Positions 46,301-58,499 of a stretch of 64,000 bases of DNA are shown piece by piece. How positions within the stretch are numbered: the first letter of the stretch is position 1; every line of letters starts with the position of its first letter. A program made the position numbers and the translations under genes. Under the pieces are notes generated by a model that ran no database searches, was not told where the DNA came from, and worked only from the letters and a program-made list of their open reading frames with translations. This DNA is from Hevea brasiliensis (taxonomy: Eukaryota; Streptophyta; Magnoliopsida; Malpighiales; Euphorbiaceae): positions 19,570,456 to 19,634,455 of the forward strand of contig NC_079505.1 in the NCBI RefSeq assembly GCF_030052815.1, given 5' to 3'.

Positions 46301-47925
46301 CAGTAAGTACGTGCCTAGTGTTAAGTATGAAAGGACGATCAGAATAGTGACAGGAGTCAAATGGAGTTAGCTACCAAGGCTTGCAACTATTTTAAACTAT
46401 GAGCTAGAGGAAGTACTATTTATGGATGAGTTTCAATAGATGAAATTGTTTCTAATGGGAAAAGTTGAGGCTGAAGTTTGGAAAGCTATAGGCAGTATAT
46501 GTGATAATATTAAGGAGAATGAACACATGAAGTATTTTGTTTAGAATTAAAGCATGGCACACATTTCCCACAGCCGTGTTAGTTCAGATGGAACTTATAG
46601 TTTCAAGGGCTCCTATCCATCCAGGATGAGCAATTTCCTACTAAGGCTAGTAGGGAATGATAATGTTCTGATAGTTAAGTTGGGAAAAGGGGATACAAGA
46701 AAAATTTTCTATGGTTAATTACAAGTGTTATATAAGGTGAAGAATGTGCTGGTAGGAGTAAATCGTAAGGTTAGAATTTCTGAAGTAATAGAACTAGTAA
46801 TCAAGATAAGACTAAAAAATAAAATGAAAGTTAAAGTTATTGATGGGATGGACATCCTTGAAGGAAAAAGGTGTAAGGGTGAAATAGGATTAAGATTAAG
46901 GAATAAGTGGAGCAGGTTGAAAAGATATCAACAATAGCAGAAATAGGAAAAGGAAGTGGATAAGATCCAAAGGATAGGAAGAAAGCTTGGTAGAGCTAGT
47001 TATAATGATGAGGATAAGGAGGAATAAGTATGCTAGGAACACACTAAGAGATGTTTAAAATAAGTTATTATGAGCTGATAGATTAAAGGAGTAGTAGAGC
47101 CTCGATCTGAGTGCCAATGTGTCAGAAGTAGGCCACATACTAAGAAGCTATAGGAAGAAGTCTAGATATTTCCATTCCAGAGAAGGAGTGAGAATTGATC
47201 AAGTCGCATGGATTGAGTTGTCAGGGAATATAAAAACTTTTGTTACCTAGAAGGAGAGACCCAGTTTACTTTCCAATGCCGATAAATGATACACTTGGCC
47301 CTTGGAGGAGACTCTACCTGACTAGTTACATAAGATGGATAGAGGTTGGTCTAAGTACCTTAGTAATGACACAAAAGAGATTAAAAATTTGAAGTAGCAT
47401 GGGAGTGAGAAGATTTATAGGTATTGACCACTGAGGTCATAAGAAGAGTGAAGATCTCGAACAAGATGCCTAGATTAGGTGCTACAGGAAAGCTACTCAT
47501 AGGATACCATGGAATAAGGAACATAAGTTATGTCATTGGGGAAACAGAGATTATTGAAACAAAGGAATGAGGACTGAAGTCACCAAGAGACATGTTGGGG
47601 CGTAATAAAAGTGAGGTAAGCACCAAAGTTGATTGAAGTTATGAGACATCAAGTCAAGAACAGTGAGGTATAGCGAATACTTGAAATGTCAGAAAAATGG
47701 TCAATAAATAGTTACAAGATAAAAGCCCTCTAGAAAGAGATGATGACAAATAGGACACTATAGTAGAATCAGAGAACAATAGAATGTCATATATAATATA
47801 CGAAGAGTTTGAAGAATAAATGTTTTACCAATCTCTGCATAGCTGAAGGAGTAATGATTGCACTTGTTCTAATAATCTTCTTTTCCTTATTTCTTTGTTT
47901 ATTTGAAAAGAGGACGAATTTTTCT
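43340..47925 (+). mobile_element. Internal region of the outer gypsy element, essentially non-coding
   Basis: Between the PBS and the polypurine tract there are 4.6 kb with no gag, protease, RT or integrase that I can read in any frame. The strand is rich in A and G, with stops in all frames; the longest frames (46725-46937, 70 codons; 44556-44744 on the minus strand) have no recognisable motif. A simple AAT/AAC stretch lies at 44645-44730. This has the form of a large retrotransposon derivative (LARD-like), with preserved LTR, PBS and PPT and no protein. Very old coding DNA decayed past recognition is the alternative. Confidence 0.6.
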
Positions 47926-47938
47926 TAAAGGGGGAAGA
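47926..47938 (+). other. Polypurine tract of the outer gypsy element
   Basis: AAAGGGGGAAGAA stands directly before the TG at 47940. Confidence 0.85.
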
Positions 47939-47939
47939 A

Positions 47940-48019
47940 TGTAACAACCAGAAAAAAAAAAATGAAATGATGAGACTTTAGCTTGTGACAGTGGATTTCC
48001 ACTGTCACTGGCAAAGTTT

Positions 48020-48059
<40 letters not shown>

Positions 48060-49397
48060 TTAAAAAAAAAACGGGAGGAGGACCCCCCGCCCCCCCATTT
48101 TCCCTTCTCTCCTCTCCTCCCCTCTCTTTTTCTTCTTTCTTTCTCCGGTGACTGGCCGGCGACCTCCCAAGCGGCTCCCCACCCGGCCGGCGACCCTCCG
48201 GCGACGGCCATAGCCACCAGAAACGGCGGCAAGAGAGGGAGAAGAGAGAGAAAACGCGCGCACAGTGGGCAGCGGCTTTCTAGCGCGATTCCGGCTTCAT
48301 CCGACGTCCAATCGAGGCGATTCAGGTGGCGTTGGAAAGCTTGTTCCGAGAGCTTTCTTTTGATACCAATTTTGTAGCAAATGGAGGTCGGATGAGTCAG
48401 ATATGGAGGAGAGAAGTTTCGGGTTTTTCAAGCTTTTTCGTCAGATCTAGGACGATCCGACCGTTGGATTGACGATCCGAGACCATTTATGGACTGAGGG
48501 AGAGGAGAGGAACATGGTGGTATGATCAGATCCGGCAAATGTCGCCGGCGACCGACGGCCGGACACCGTGCGCGGTGGTTCCGGCGATGGCTCCGGTGGG
48601 CTATGGAGATGATTCAACTTCCAGAGGCTTCCTCATAAATTTTTGAAATTTTTGAGACACAGATAAACTTCGGGTAAGACAATTTTTATTATTTTTCTGT
48701 CTGTGGAGCATAAATACAGTGTTTCTTAAACAGGAAAAATTGGAGAAAAATTCTAAGAAAAATATATGATGAAAGTAAAATTATTTGGAGATATTCTATG
48801 GTATTTGTTGAATTTTTGAGTGATTGTAGAATATTTTTGAAAAATATAGATGGATTTTAGTTAGATTTTTAGCATATGGGCATATAAGATTATTTGAAAT
48901 TAAGATAATTATATTTTACATAATTGGTTTAAGCTTGAGGATGGAGGTTTAAATATGTGAATATTGAATTGGGTTGAATTAAGAATATGTTAGATGTTGG
49001 AAACTTATAGAATCGAGTAAATTCTTGAATAAAATATTCATGGGTGATTAGAAAATTACAATTCATTTTGCAATAGCCTTATAAAATTATTAAAGACTGC
49101 GGGATAAAATTTTAGAATTTTTAGAACATGTTTGAGTGAATTTTTACAAAATGTCAATTATAGAGACTAAAACGTAATTTTTAAGGTTTTGAGTATTGCT
49201 TGGTTTGGAGGGCCCAGGAGGGGCCATATAATGATGATGAGATATGAGTTGAATTTAGAAGTGTTATTTGAGCCTTTTTGCAGGTTGGGTAGGTCCCAGG
49301 TATAGGGGAAACTCTGCCAGATTTCCGGCATAAATTAGGCTGTCTATTGCCTCTTTAGAGTTTTATTCTAACTTAGTACTAATAAATTTATAATTTA
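47940..49397 (+). repeat. 3' LTR of the outer gypsy element, truncated
   Basis: It is a close match to 35162-36620, with scattered substitutions and small length changes in the A- and C-runs. It keeps the palindrome (47985-48008), the GC-rich leader and a 130-codon open frame equivalent to the 133-codon frame in the other copy. Homology stops at TTTATAATTTA (49397), where duplicated unit-tail DNA begins, so roughly the last third of the LTR is missing. The open frame is kept by recent common origin and is not evidence of a gene. Confidence 0.88.
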
Positions 49398-50640
49398 CAA
49401 GAGTAAATTAGTTTACTTGCCCTTTTTAATTTTAAAAAATAATTTTTTAAAGTATAATTTGAATTAAATAATTAAATTCAAATCTCAATATAAATAAGAT
49501 TTTAATTTGTTTTAAACAAAATAAATTAATTTTTAAATATTAATGACAGTTATGTAATTAAATCATAATAGAAAATTCATACATAATCTGAATTAGGTTT
49601 AAGGTTTGCTATTATGGTTTAAAAATTAATTTATTTTATTTTAAATTAAATTAAAATTGCACTTATAATTCTAATTAAATTGAGATTTGAATTTAATTAT
49701 TTGATTAAAATTATGCTTTCAAAAATTATTTTAAAAAATTAAAGAGAGTATTTAAATTAATTTGTACTTGAATTTATTATTTGATTGAAATAAAATTTTA
49801 GAAAATAATGTTCTAATGTGTTCTAAAATTAAAGGACATATATTTATTGATGGTTTCAATTAAAGTTTAATAAAATTTAAATTAATTCCCATTTTGTGAG
49901 GCCTTAAGATTAAATTGCGGTTGTCAATCCTATCACCACCCAACCCATGAGATGAATAAAGCCATGAGAAATATTTTATTTAATAGAATAAAAATATGAC
50001 TATATAATTTTTCTCATATATTTATGCTTAATTTATTTAAAATATTTTAAGAGTAATTTGTAAAAAAATTTGTGAAAGTGTAAAGAAAAAAATGAGAAGA
50101 ATAAATATAAATTGAAAATGAATATAAAAAATAAATAATAAAATACCAATATAAATAAATTCTTATCCGATAGAAATTATTTTTGTGATATTTGTAGAAA
50201 TTGTTTATCATCTTTTTCAAATGTGTTGATTACTAAAATATCATTTGGTAAGTTTAAGAGAAAACTTTAATTAGACATTATATCTTTCTATTTGTATTTG
50301 GAGGTGACTAATTTAATTTTTCATGTGTAGTATTAGTTTATATAGTTTATAATTATGACTTTTAATTTTCTTAATATTAATTCAATTGTAACTTTTGTTA
50401 TTATTTTCTTTTATTATAAAGAATTAAGTACATGATTTTTTAATTATATTGGAAAATAAAAAGATTACTTTAATTTATATAATTTATAACTATGACTCTT
50501 AATTTTCACAATATTAATTAAATTGTAACTATTTTTATTACTTTTTTTATTAAATATCTTATAGGTCCATTAGAATTTACATGTCACTACATATCAGTAA
50601 TTGATGTTATAAAATTATTAGGAAATAGATACAAAGCAAG
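49398..50640. repeat. Unit tail copy a
   Basis: It begins GTAAATTAGTTTACTTGCCC and follows unit 1 (2500-3094) and unit 3 (61005-62250). Landmarks are TATCACCACCCAACCCATG at about 49930 and ATTAGGAAATAGA at about 50618. It holds no gene. Confidence 0.85.
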
Positions 50641-51294
50641 CTTAAGAATTTTTTATATTTATTTTATTAATATATTTAATAAAAAATATTTATATAAAAA
50701 ATATATTCAATTTTAATCTAAAATAATATAAATATTATACTTACATATTATAAATAAAATTATTATTTATCAATAATTATTAAAATATTTAGTCAATTCA
50801 ATTAAAATAAAATTATATTCATTCACTATATTACATATCAGTTATGCATATATGCCTACTTTAAGACAAAATAATGTTAATAATACAATATTTATTAATT
50901 ACTTATTATAATATATTAAATAAAATATAATTTAATAATAAAAAATATTTAATTTCAAATCTAATTATGAAAGAAGATAATAGTAATATCTATTAAGAAA
51001 AATAAATGATTATCCATCTGAAAATAGCTTAACATTATTCTTATATTAATAAGTTTAGTATTTATAAATAATGTATATGCACATTATTTTAAAATATTTA
51101 AAATTGATTAAAAAAATTAAATATATTATAAATTTCATCAAAAATTAAAAGCAAAGAAATTTAATTATTTGTTACTTATAAATCAAATTTACACATCTAA
51201 TATATTAACAATTCTGGGTTGATATCGCTTAAAACAAAAAACTCTAAATCGATATTATAAAAAAAGTCTATAAATAATTTTTTAACATTTTTAG

Positions 51295-51342
<48 letters not shown>

Positions 51343-51519
51343 TCAACCAAAATAATAATTTATTTTTATTATATTTTTGTTGTAATGAAATGGAAGTTTG
51401 ATATTCTATTATATAATACTAATGTATGAATTAAAATATTTTATCATAAAATAAAGTAAATTTTAAATTAATTTAAAAAATAATATTTAATATAAATTAA
51501 ATAAATAATTAAAAATAAT
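50641..51519. other. AT-rich spacer with (AAT)n
   Basis: Almost pure A and T, not matched in unit 3. It contains a (AAT)n microsatellite at 51294-51341. No gene. Confidence 0.6.
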
Positions 51520-53372
51520 ATCTTTAGGGTTTTCCATTATGGTTTAAAAACTAATTTATTTTATTTTAAATTAAATTAAAACTGCACTTATAGTCCTAAT
51601 TAAATTGAGACTTGAATTTAATTATTTAATTAAAATTATATTTTCAAAAATTATTTTTTAAAATTAAAGAGAGCATGTAAATTAATTGATACTTGAATTA
51701 AATTATTTGATTGAAATAAAATTTTAGAAAATAATGTTCTAAAATTAAAGGACATATATTTATTGATGGTTTCAATTAAAGATTAATAAAATTTAAATTA
51801 TTTCCAATTTTGTGAGTTTTTAAGATTAAATTGTCATTGTCTGTTCTATCCCCACCCAACCCATGGGATAAATAAAGTCATGAGAAATATTTTTATTTAA
51901 TGGAATAAAAATATTATTATATAGCTTTTCTTATATATTTATGCTTAATTTATTTAAAATATTTTAAGAATAGCTTGTAAAAAAATTTATGAAAATAAAA
52001 GAAAATAAATGTGAAGAATAAATATAAATGGAAAATGAATATAAAAAATAAATAATAAAATACCAACATAAATAAATTCTTATAAATGGAAATTACTTTT
52101 GTGATATTTGTATAAATTGTTGCTGATTACTAAAATATAATTTAGTAAAGTTAAAAGAAAACTTTAATTAGACATTCTATTTTCTATTTGCATTTGGGGG
52201 TGACTAATTTAATTTTTCATGTATTTTATTAGTTTATATAGTTTATAATCTTGACCTTTAATTTTTTAGTATTAATTAAATTGTAACTGCTGCTCTAATT
52301 TTCTTTTATTAGAAAGAATTAAGTACATGATTTTTTTAATTATAGTGAAAAATAAAAAGATTGCTTTAGTTTATATAATTTATAATTATGACCCTTAATT
52401 TTCCTAATATTAATTAATTATAACTATTTTTATTAATTTTTTTCATTAAATACCTTATAGGTCTATTAGTATTTATATGTCACTATAAGTCATTAATTGA
52501 TGTTGTAAAATTATTAGGAAATAGACGCAAAATGGACAAATGGAAAAAAATATAATAGTGTTATTTGTCACATTGTGATAAGTTCATTTTGAGACCAATT
52601 TTATTATATCTATTATAAAGATTATAAAATGGTGTGGTGTGATGTGATTAAATTAGAATTGTAATTGTGTGGTGATGGACAAAGTATAAACCCCAGAGGT
52701 GAAAATCATTAGGTACAACTTCTCATAGGATCTCTACTTACGTGTAAGTCAGTCCATATTATTATGAATTTCATCTACAATATGTATTATAAATTTCACA
52801 AAAAAAAGTTATATATTTATCTACAATATATATAATTATAAATTATATATTTTTTTATAAAAATAAAGAACAATTACTTTTCGTGTTTGAAGTATAATAT
52901 AATTAATACTTTGTCTCTTTATTTTAAAAGCCAACAGTTTTATTATGTATTTTCAACCCATCAAAATAAAGGTCCTTGCGTCAAAATTGCCAGTATGAAA
53001 TGACCATAGTATTCTTGATTAACTTTAAAAATTCATAAAAAAAAAACTGCCACTCTCTCACCCAATATAGGCATGTATCGCACAATATTCTGTCAAATAT
53101 TTCATAAAAAATGAGACATGCATTGCACATAAATAAGTACGAAGAAGAATCCAATTAAAAATTTCAATACAACGCAAGGATCAACAACAAACAAATTAGT
53201 CCCCCTCCATCTATAGTTCCTCGCTACCTCCACTTCCTCCTCCCCTCTCCATCTCTTCCTAGTCCGCTCTTGTTTGCCTCCACCAGTTGCTTTGTTTCCC
53301 AACCACATTTAACCTGCAACCTACTTCTTAAGAACCAGCCTCATCACTTGTATTTATGGAATTGATTTATTA
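51520..53372. repeat. Unit tail copy b
   Basis: It starts TTTAGGGTTTTCCATTATGG and follows unit 3 from about 61215 to 63063, ending with the shared text CATCACTTGTATTTATGGAA. It overlaps in content with tail copy a, so the two lie in tandem. The last 330 bases (53040-53372) are better conserved with unit 3 than the AT-rich part. Confidence 0.85.
53102..53308 (-). CDS. Small minus-strand ORF conserved in both tail copies, doubtful gene
   Basis: The frame encodes 68 aa: a basic N-terminus (KATGGGKQERTRKRWRGEEE) and a hydrophobic C-terminus (FLIGFFFVLIYVQC) that could span a membrane. The copy at 62797-62994 keeps the frame (65 aa) with about a dozen and a half substitutions and no internal stop, though the ends differ. 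No homologue is recognised. It could be a real exon or chance survival of a short frame in duplicated DNA. Confidence 0.3.
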   Translation of the reverse strand: MWLGNKATGGGKQERTRKRWRGEEEVEVARNYRWRGTNLFVVDPCVVLKFLIGFFFVLIYVQCMSHFL

Positions 53373-53960
53373 ATTTTTAAATTTTTTATTCGATTTTGAT
53401 TTGATTTAAAATAAAACTAATTAAATGCATACCTTAATTATATATGTTTAATCTATAGATACAAAAAAATGAATGCAAATGTGCATTTTGTCCCTTGAAT
53501 TTGAAATTCATAAATTTAATTTTTTTTCTTTTTGGCTAATAAAAATAATTTTTATTAAAATGCCTATAAATTATGTGTAGAATTAATAAATTTAATTATA
53601 GTGAGGTAAATTTGAAATAAAGACTAAAATAGTTATTTTAAATCTTTATTTTTAAACTTCCCATGAACATATAAAATTTAGATTAAATTTAAATCTATTT
53701 TCATCTATAATATTCAAATAATATTTTTAGTATGAATTTAAATATATAGGTCAAATCTCTCTATTCAAATATAACATTAAATTATTTTTAAATTTATGAA
53801 ATCTCAAATAAATTTTAATGAAAAGTATATATAAAAAAAAATAATTAAAAAAAAAACTCACTAGTCTCCGTTGACTGCGTTTTTCCTAGGCAATATGGTC
53901 ATCCGTAGGCAATGTGGCTTTGGACACGAAATCTCTGGAAGTTGAATGCGTGGTTCCTCC
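53373..53960. repeat. Dispersed duplicate of 26640-27030
   Basis: The block GTCTCCGTTGACTGCGTTTTT to GAAATCTCTGGAAGTTGAAT has a shorter partner at 26970-27025. The copy here carries an extra 25-30 bases containing a second AGGCAAT.TGG word. No frame. Confidence 0.65.
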
Positions 53961-54880
53961 AATATGAGTTGACATTCAAATTACATAAAAATTATAAAAT
54001 TACTCTCTATTTTATCAATTTATATCATAAAAATATATATAATAAAAAAGTACTAAAAATTCACATCATTTCACTATTAAAAAAGAAAAAAAAAATAAAT
54101 TTATTAATATAAATTTTTTTCTCTATAATTTTATTATAATAATTATTTCATTCTTTTAAAATCAAATAAAGCTCATTTTATTTCATAATAATTGATGTTA
54201 CTTTTAAAAATTTTTTTTAATCATTATTTTTATTTATTTGAAAAGATAACTAAAATTTTGCTTTCATTACAAATCATGTGCATTGACGTTAATCATTAAA
54301 TTTTACATATATTATATAGAAATACAGAGATTACTAACTTAAAATCGAATTAAATTGTCAATACTTAGATAAAGAATCAAATGTGGCAGTCAAAGTGCCC
54401 GTGCTTAGTCAAAGAAAGAAAGAAAAGCCTATTCTTAAACCAGACAAGACAAGTAGAGATTGCTCAATCAATCTGACCAAATAGAAGAGTATTCAGTAGC
54501 CAAAGGTGAGCAAAAGAATGTTTGGGCATTAAAGACTGAGCGAAATAATGATTGGACAACCCAGATCAAGCAGAAGAAAAGTTTAACTCAATATTCTGAG
54601 ATTTATAAAGATAGCTACAATAATCACTTAGTCATTTGATCTGTAAATAAGAGAAATAAACATTAATTAAATACGTGTATTCTGTCAAAATTACTATAGA
54701 ACACTCTACTTTTCTCTTTCACTCTTAATCAATAATTTATAACTTTAGCAATAGAGTGGCTGATTAAAAGACTACCAACCTCACTACTTTTTTGTTTTAT
54801 AAGCTTATATGGCACTTGAACTGGTTTTTAGAGGCTCATAGCAGCATCAGTATACAAAGGAATAGGAAAAGTAAAAGAAA
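53961..54880. other. Intergenic, possible LTR remnant at its right end
   Basis: AT-rich to 54340. From 54360 to 54840 the composition is less biased. The end, with AGCAATAGAGTGGCTGATTAA and CCAACCTCACTAC, looks like retrotransposon LTR leader text, but neither boundaries nor a PBS are visible. Confidence 0.3.
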
Positions 54881-55296
54881 ATTAAAAAGTAAAAATTAAA
54901 ATTATACATCATCCCATCTCCTTCTCACCCTTTTTTTGTTTAATTTTTTTTTATCTCATCTTTACAAATAAATATTTTACAATTTTCTTTAAAAAATTAG
55001 TTTTCCTTAAAGTCTTTTTTTTTTTATTCTTCAACATTGAAAGAATACTATCATCTTTTTTTTTTAAGTATTATAATTATTGCATCAAATAATTTTTATC
55101 ACTTTATCATGATGTAACTAATGTGAAATATTTGAATTTTTTTTAATGTTTATGGTATATTCAATAAATTTTTATAATATTAATTAATATTAATTTTATT
55201 ACATCTTATTTAATTAATTAAATTTAATATTTAATTTTTGATGTATTTGCTTAAAAAATTAATATATAAAAAAGAATTAATATATTATTTATCATT

Positions 55297-55298
<2 letters not shown>

Positions 55299-55343
<45 letters not shown>
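55299..55343. repeat. (TA)n microsatellite
   Basis: About 45 bases of TA repeat at the position equivalent to 6563-6601 in unit 2. Confidence 0.95.
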
Positions 55344-55347
<4 letters not shown>

Positions 55348-57273
55348 TAATTTTATAGTTATAATTTTATAGTTAAGCAAATTTGATTTAATTTAAAGAG
55401 ATTTACATATACCATATTGTCTAAATGCTAAAAATGAAAATGATTAATATAATTCACTATATTTTTAGAAAAAAAGAAAAATATAATTTGCTCTAAAAGG
55501 AGCCTGACGACTAGTATATCCGCACTTAACAATATGTTTTGGAACTTTTTAGAGGGGAAGAAAAATAAAGGAGGGAAAATAAGGAATGAAAATAAAAATT
55601 ATTTTCCTTCTTCTTGTTTGGATTGAGAGAGAAAAATATTGGAAGGAAAGTTGTTTTATGGATAATAAAATTATAATTTTGCTCCTAAATTAAAAAAAAA
55701 ACTATAAAATATAGGATTATATTTATAATTTTGAATGTTTTCCTTCCACTTTCTCTCCATTTTGGAGAGAAAATAGAAAATGACAAAATATTTTTATTTT
55801 CCCTATAAATTTTCCTTCATTCCTTATTTTCTACTCAATCCAAATAAAAATAATGAAAAATAAAATTATTTTCCCTTCATATTTTCTTTCCTCTCTTACT
55901 TTCCTCCCTTCCCATAGTGCAAATGAATACAAATGTTAATGAAAAAACATTGTAGTGGTTTTTTTCTTTTCTTTTTTTTTTTTTTTCCATTTGTCTCAAA
56001 TGCATTAAAAAGCCCTAGAGGCTTACTATGTTTGTTAACTTTATTAGTGAGGAAAGAAAATAAAAGAGAAAAAATAAAGATGGAAAATAAAAATAATTAA
56101 AATTTTTTTATCTTTATTTGAATATCAGGAAGAAAAATAAGGATAATTTTTTTTAAATAGTAAAATATTTATTTTATTTTTTTTTATTTGAAATTAAAGT
56201 AAATAATTATAAAGATAAAAAAATAATTTTATTTATTTATTATCTATTTTCGCTTCAAAATAAAAAAAAAAAAAATAATGACATTTATTTATTATAATCC
56301 ACTCTTATTATCATCTTTCTCAAATTTTGCGCAATCTCAGATAAGAGAGGTGAGAAAATATTTTTATCTTTCTTCAATGACTAACAGCCACTTGTTCCCT
56401 CGAGAATACATTGTAGTGGGTTTTGGATTCTGTCCTTTTCCCACTTTTCATTCGTTAAACCCACTTTACACCACTTTATACGATATATTATACGATAAAG
56501 TGGTATATGATCGACGGTTGGTAAGACTCTATATAATGCATCACTCAAGCATGAAAAAAAAGGCATCCATCCAACTCTTGGGTCTGTCACTGCAAAAAAT
56601 TTGATGCTCTCTGGCTTTGGATTTTGTGATATATCATCCGCTATTCACAACTTCTACATTGTTAGTTCATTAGCTTCCTTGGCAAACCCAAACGTATGTA
56701 CTAATTCTTCTTTTATTTAATTTCTCATGTAATTTTACTTTTTCTTTTTTAACAAGTTAGTCCCTTCTCAATATTTCACCTCCTGTTTTATTTTTTCGAT
56801 CTAATTTTTACTTTCATTTTATTAATTATATACATAATAATCTTTTAAATTATTATCAATTATAACTAAAATTATTAAAAAAATAGGTGTTAAAACTCTC
56901 AAATTAATATTATAACACATAAAAATTTTGATTTTACATAATCTCACTAGATACAGTAATTCATTTTAATTCACATAAAATTTAAAAAGACTTATAAAAT
57001 TAAAATTTCAATTGGGCATTAATCTTGCAATTTGTATGATCTCAATATGAATTTTAACAAATAAACAAATATGACTTGTTTGGAAAAAAAAAATCTCTTT
57101 AATCTAAATGAACCCGTAATATTTTATGCGGCCCAATGGCTAAATGTTTAAAGCCACATTTCTTGAGTTGGATTCTCAACCCCAACATCATTTTCTCCGT
57201 TTTATTAACTTAACTAATCCTAGCCGTCCCTTCCACTTCACTTCAGATAATCTCAGCCATTTAAGTCTTACTG

Positions 57274-57279
57274 TATATA
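57274..57279 (+). promoter_or_regulatory. Candidate TATA box of gene A3
   Basis: TATATA in CTGTATATACATT lies about 30 bases before a C/T-rich leader that starts near 57305. In unit 2 the same place reads AGTATACCTGA (8750-8760), so the box is weakened there. If this is the promoter, A2 may be expressed less than A3. Inference from position and composition only. Confidence 0.35.
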
Positions 57280-57289
57280 CATTTATTTA

Positions 57290-57655
57290 AGCCTAACCCT
57301 ACCCTCATCGTGCTCATCTCCTCCTTCTCCTCCTCCTTTCTGCCGATTTTGGAGGTCTTCTCTGCTTCCTCCTTTCCATTTTTTTTTCTCCAGCAAGCCC
57401 TTGTAGACCCTTTCGATTTCTTCCCCATCTCTAGATTTCTTTGATTTAAAGCCTCTTTTTTTTTTTTTTTTGTTTATTTATGTAGCTTTCAATATCCTTT
57501 CCATCGACCACCACTCTCCCCTCATCTGCTTGTACTTTCTCTCCTAATTGGCCAGCGCTCTTCTCTGTGATTTTGGGAGTTCTTCTGGTCTCAGTATCAG
57601 CAACAATTCTCCTTTCGCATAAGCAAGTCACAGGTAGCAGAGAGGTCAGCAATTC
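57290..57655 (+). other. Probable 5' untranslated exon of gene A3
   Basis: It is conserved in order with 8760-9130 in unit 2. It is C/T-rich and ends near donor-like sites (CACAGGTAGC at 57630, GAGGTCAGC at 57643). The acceptor would be at about 58116 (TATAACAGGACG), just before the A3 ATG. Confidence 0.4.
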
Positions 57656-58066
57656 TCCTCTGTGATTTTTGGGAGTTATTTTCTCTTACTAACCCAGATG
57701 GAAGAATCTTTTACTTTTAAATCTATGCTATTTAATGGGTTTTATTAATTTCTTAGGTTTGTAATTGATGATATTGTATTTTGGCATTTAGCTAAGTACA
57801 TTAGATTTGTTCTCTTTTATTTTTTAGGCCTTTTGCTGTAAATACATCGAATTTTGTTACCTTTTTTATGCGTTTGCTGTAAATCTATGCCTTGTGATGC
57901 TTGAACCTTGATGTTGGATGTGATAAATGTGCCGTGAGCCTTGCTGTTGCTTGCTTCTGCATTATTCCTTAGGAAGATACAGACTTTCTTTGTCGCTTTT
58001 GTTTCATCCTACATATTTACTCTTTGAACTAATTATTTTTAAATAACCTCCTCCTCCCTTTTCATT

Positions 58067-58067
<1 letters not shown>

Positions 58068-58112
<45 letters not shown>
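58068..58112. repeat. (TA)n microsatellite next to the A3 start
   Basis: About 42 bases of TA lie 13 bases upstream of the A3 ATG and directly before the acceptor-like CAG. Unit 2 has only ATACATATAAA here. The expansion takes the place of any pyrimidine tract expected before a splice acceptor. Confidence 0.95.
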
Positions 58113-58113
<1 letters not shown>

Positions 58114-58124
58114 CAGGACGCGCC

Positions 58125-58499
58125 ATGAAATATTATCTACCCTTCAAATATTGGCTTCCCTCGGAGAACAGCTGGGAAATGAAGATGTTAGTGGTTGCTC
58201 TAATCAACTATGCAATAGCAATGACAATTGAACATGAACTCAAAACCCATCCCAACCCAAATTACAAAACATGTGCTAGAAATATTCGTCTCCTATTGGG
58301 TTATATGGCAATTGTGATACTTGTTTTGATTAATGTTCTCATCTATGGTGTGTTACTTTTGAGTTTATGGGTCTACATGGTTATACGAGTAGCACGCAAT
58401 CCATATCAAGACTTATATCTATTAGTAGGTGAAGATTTGCAGCACTCAAAGGAGCTAGCTGAAGATGCAATCCAAAGGCTATTTGGCAGGCTGGAGTGA
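58125..58499 (+). CDS. Gene A3, small integral-membrane protein of unknown function
   Basis: The ATG at 58125 gives 124 aa; the ATG at 58179 (MKMLVV) gives 106 aa and matches A2 end to end. The extra 18 residues (MKYYLPFKYWLPSENSWE) are present in A2 DNA but out of frame there, so either A3 keeps the full N-terminus or the shorter start is the real one. Domains (numbering from MKM): hydrophobic start 1-17, polar 18-35 with TCARN, hydrophobic core 36-71 (VLLLSLWVYMVIRVA), amphipathic helix 74-102 (NPYQDLYLLVGEDLQHSKEL). A (TA)n tract sits just upstream and the broken gene B3 about 480 bases downstream. Not recognised; possibly a membrane-anchored regulator or secretory-pathway protein, but nothing in the sequence decides this. 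Confidence 0.65.
   Translation: MKYYLPFKYWLPSENSWEMKMLVVALINYAIAMTIEHELKTHPNPNYKTCARNIRLLLGYMAIVILVLINVLIYGVLLLSLWVYMVIRVARNPYQDLYLLVGEDLQHSKELAEDAIQRLFGRLE

Noticed and set aside
46725..46937. 70-codon frame in the outer gypsy interior
   Set aside because: A Lys/Arg/Val-rich frame in an A/G-biased strand; no gag or other motif, so expected by chance.
56278..56604. 108-codon frame upstream of A3
   Set aside because: No counterpart in unit 2, Tyr/Ile/Leu-rich composition and no motif; overlapping minus-strand frame equally open.
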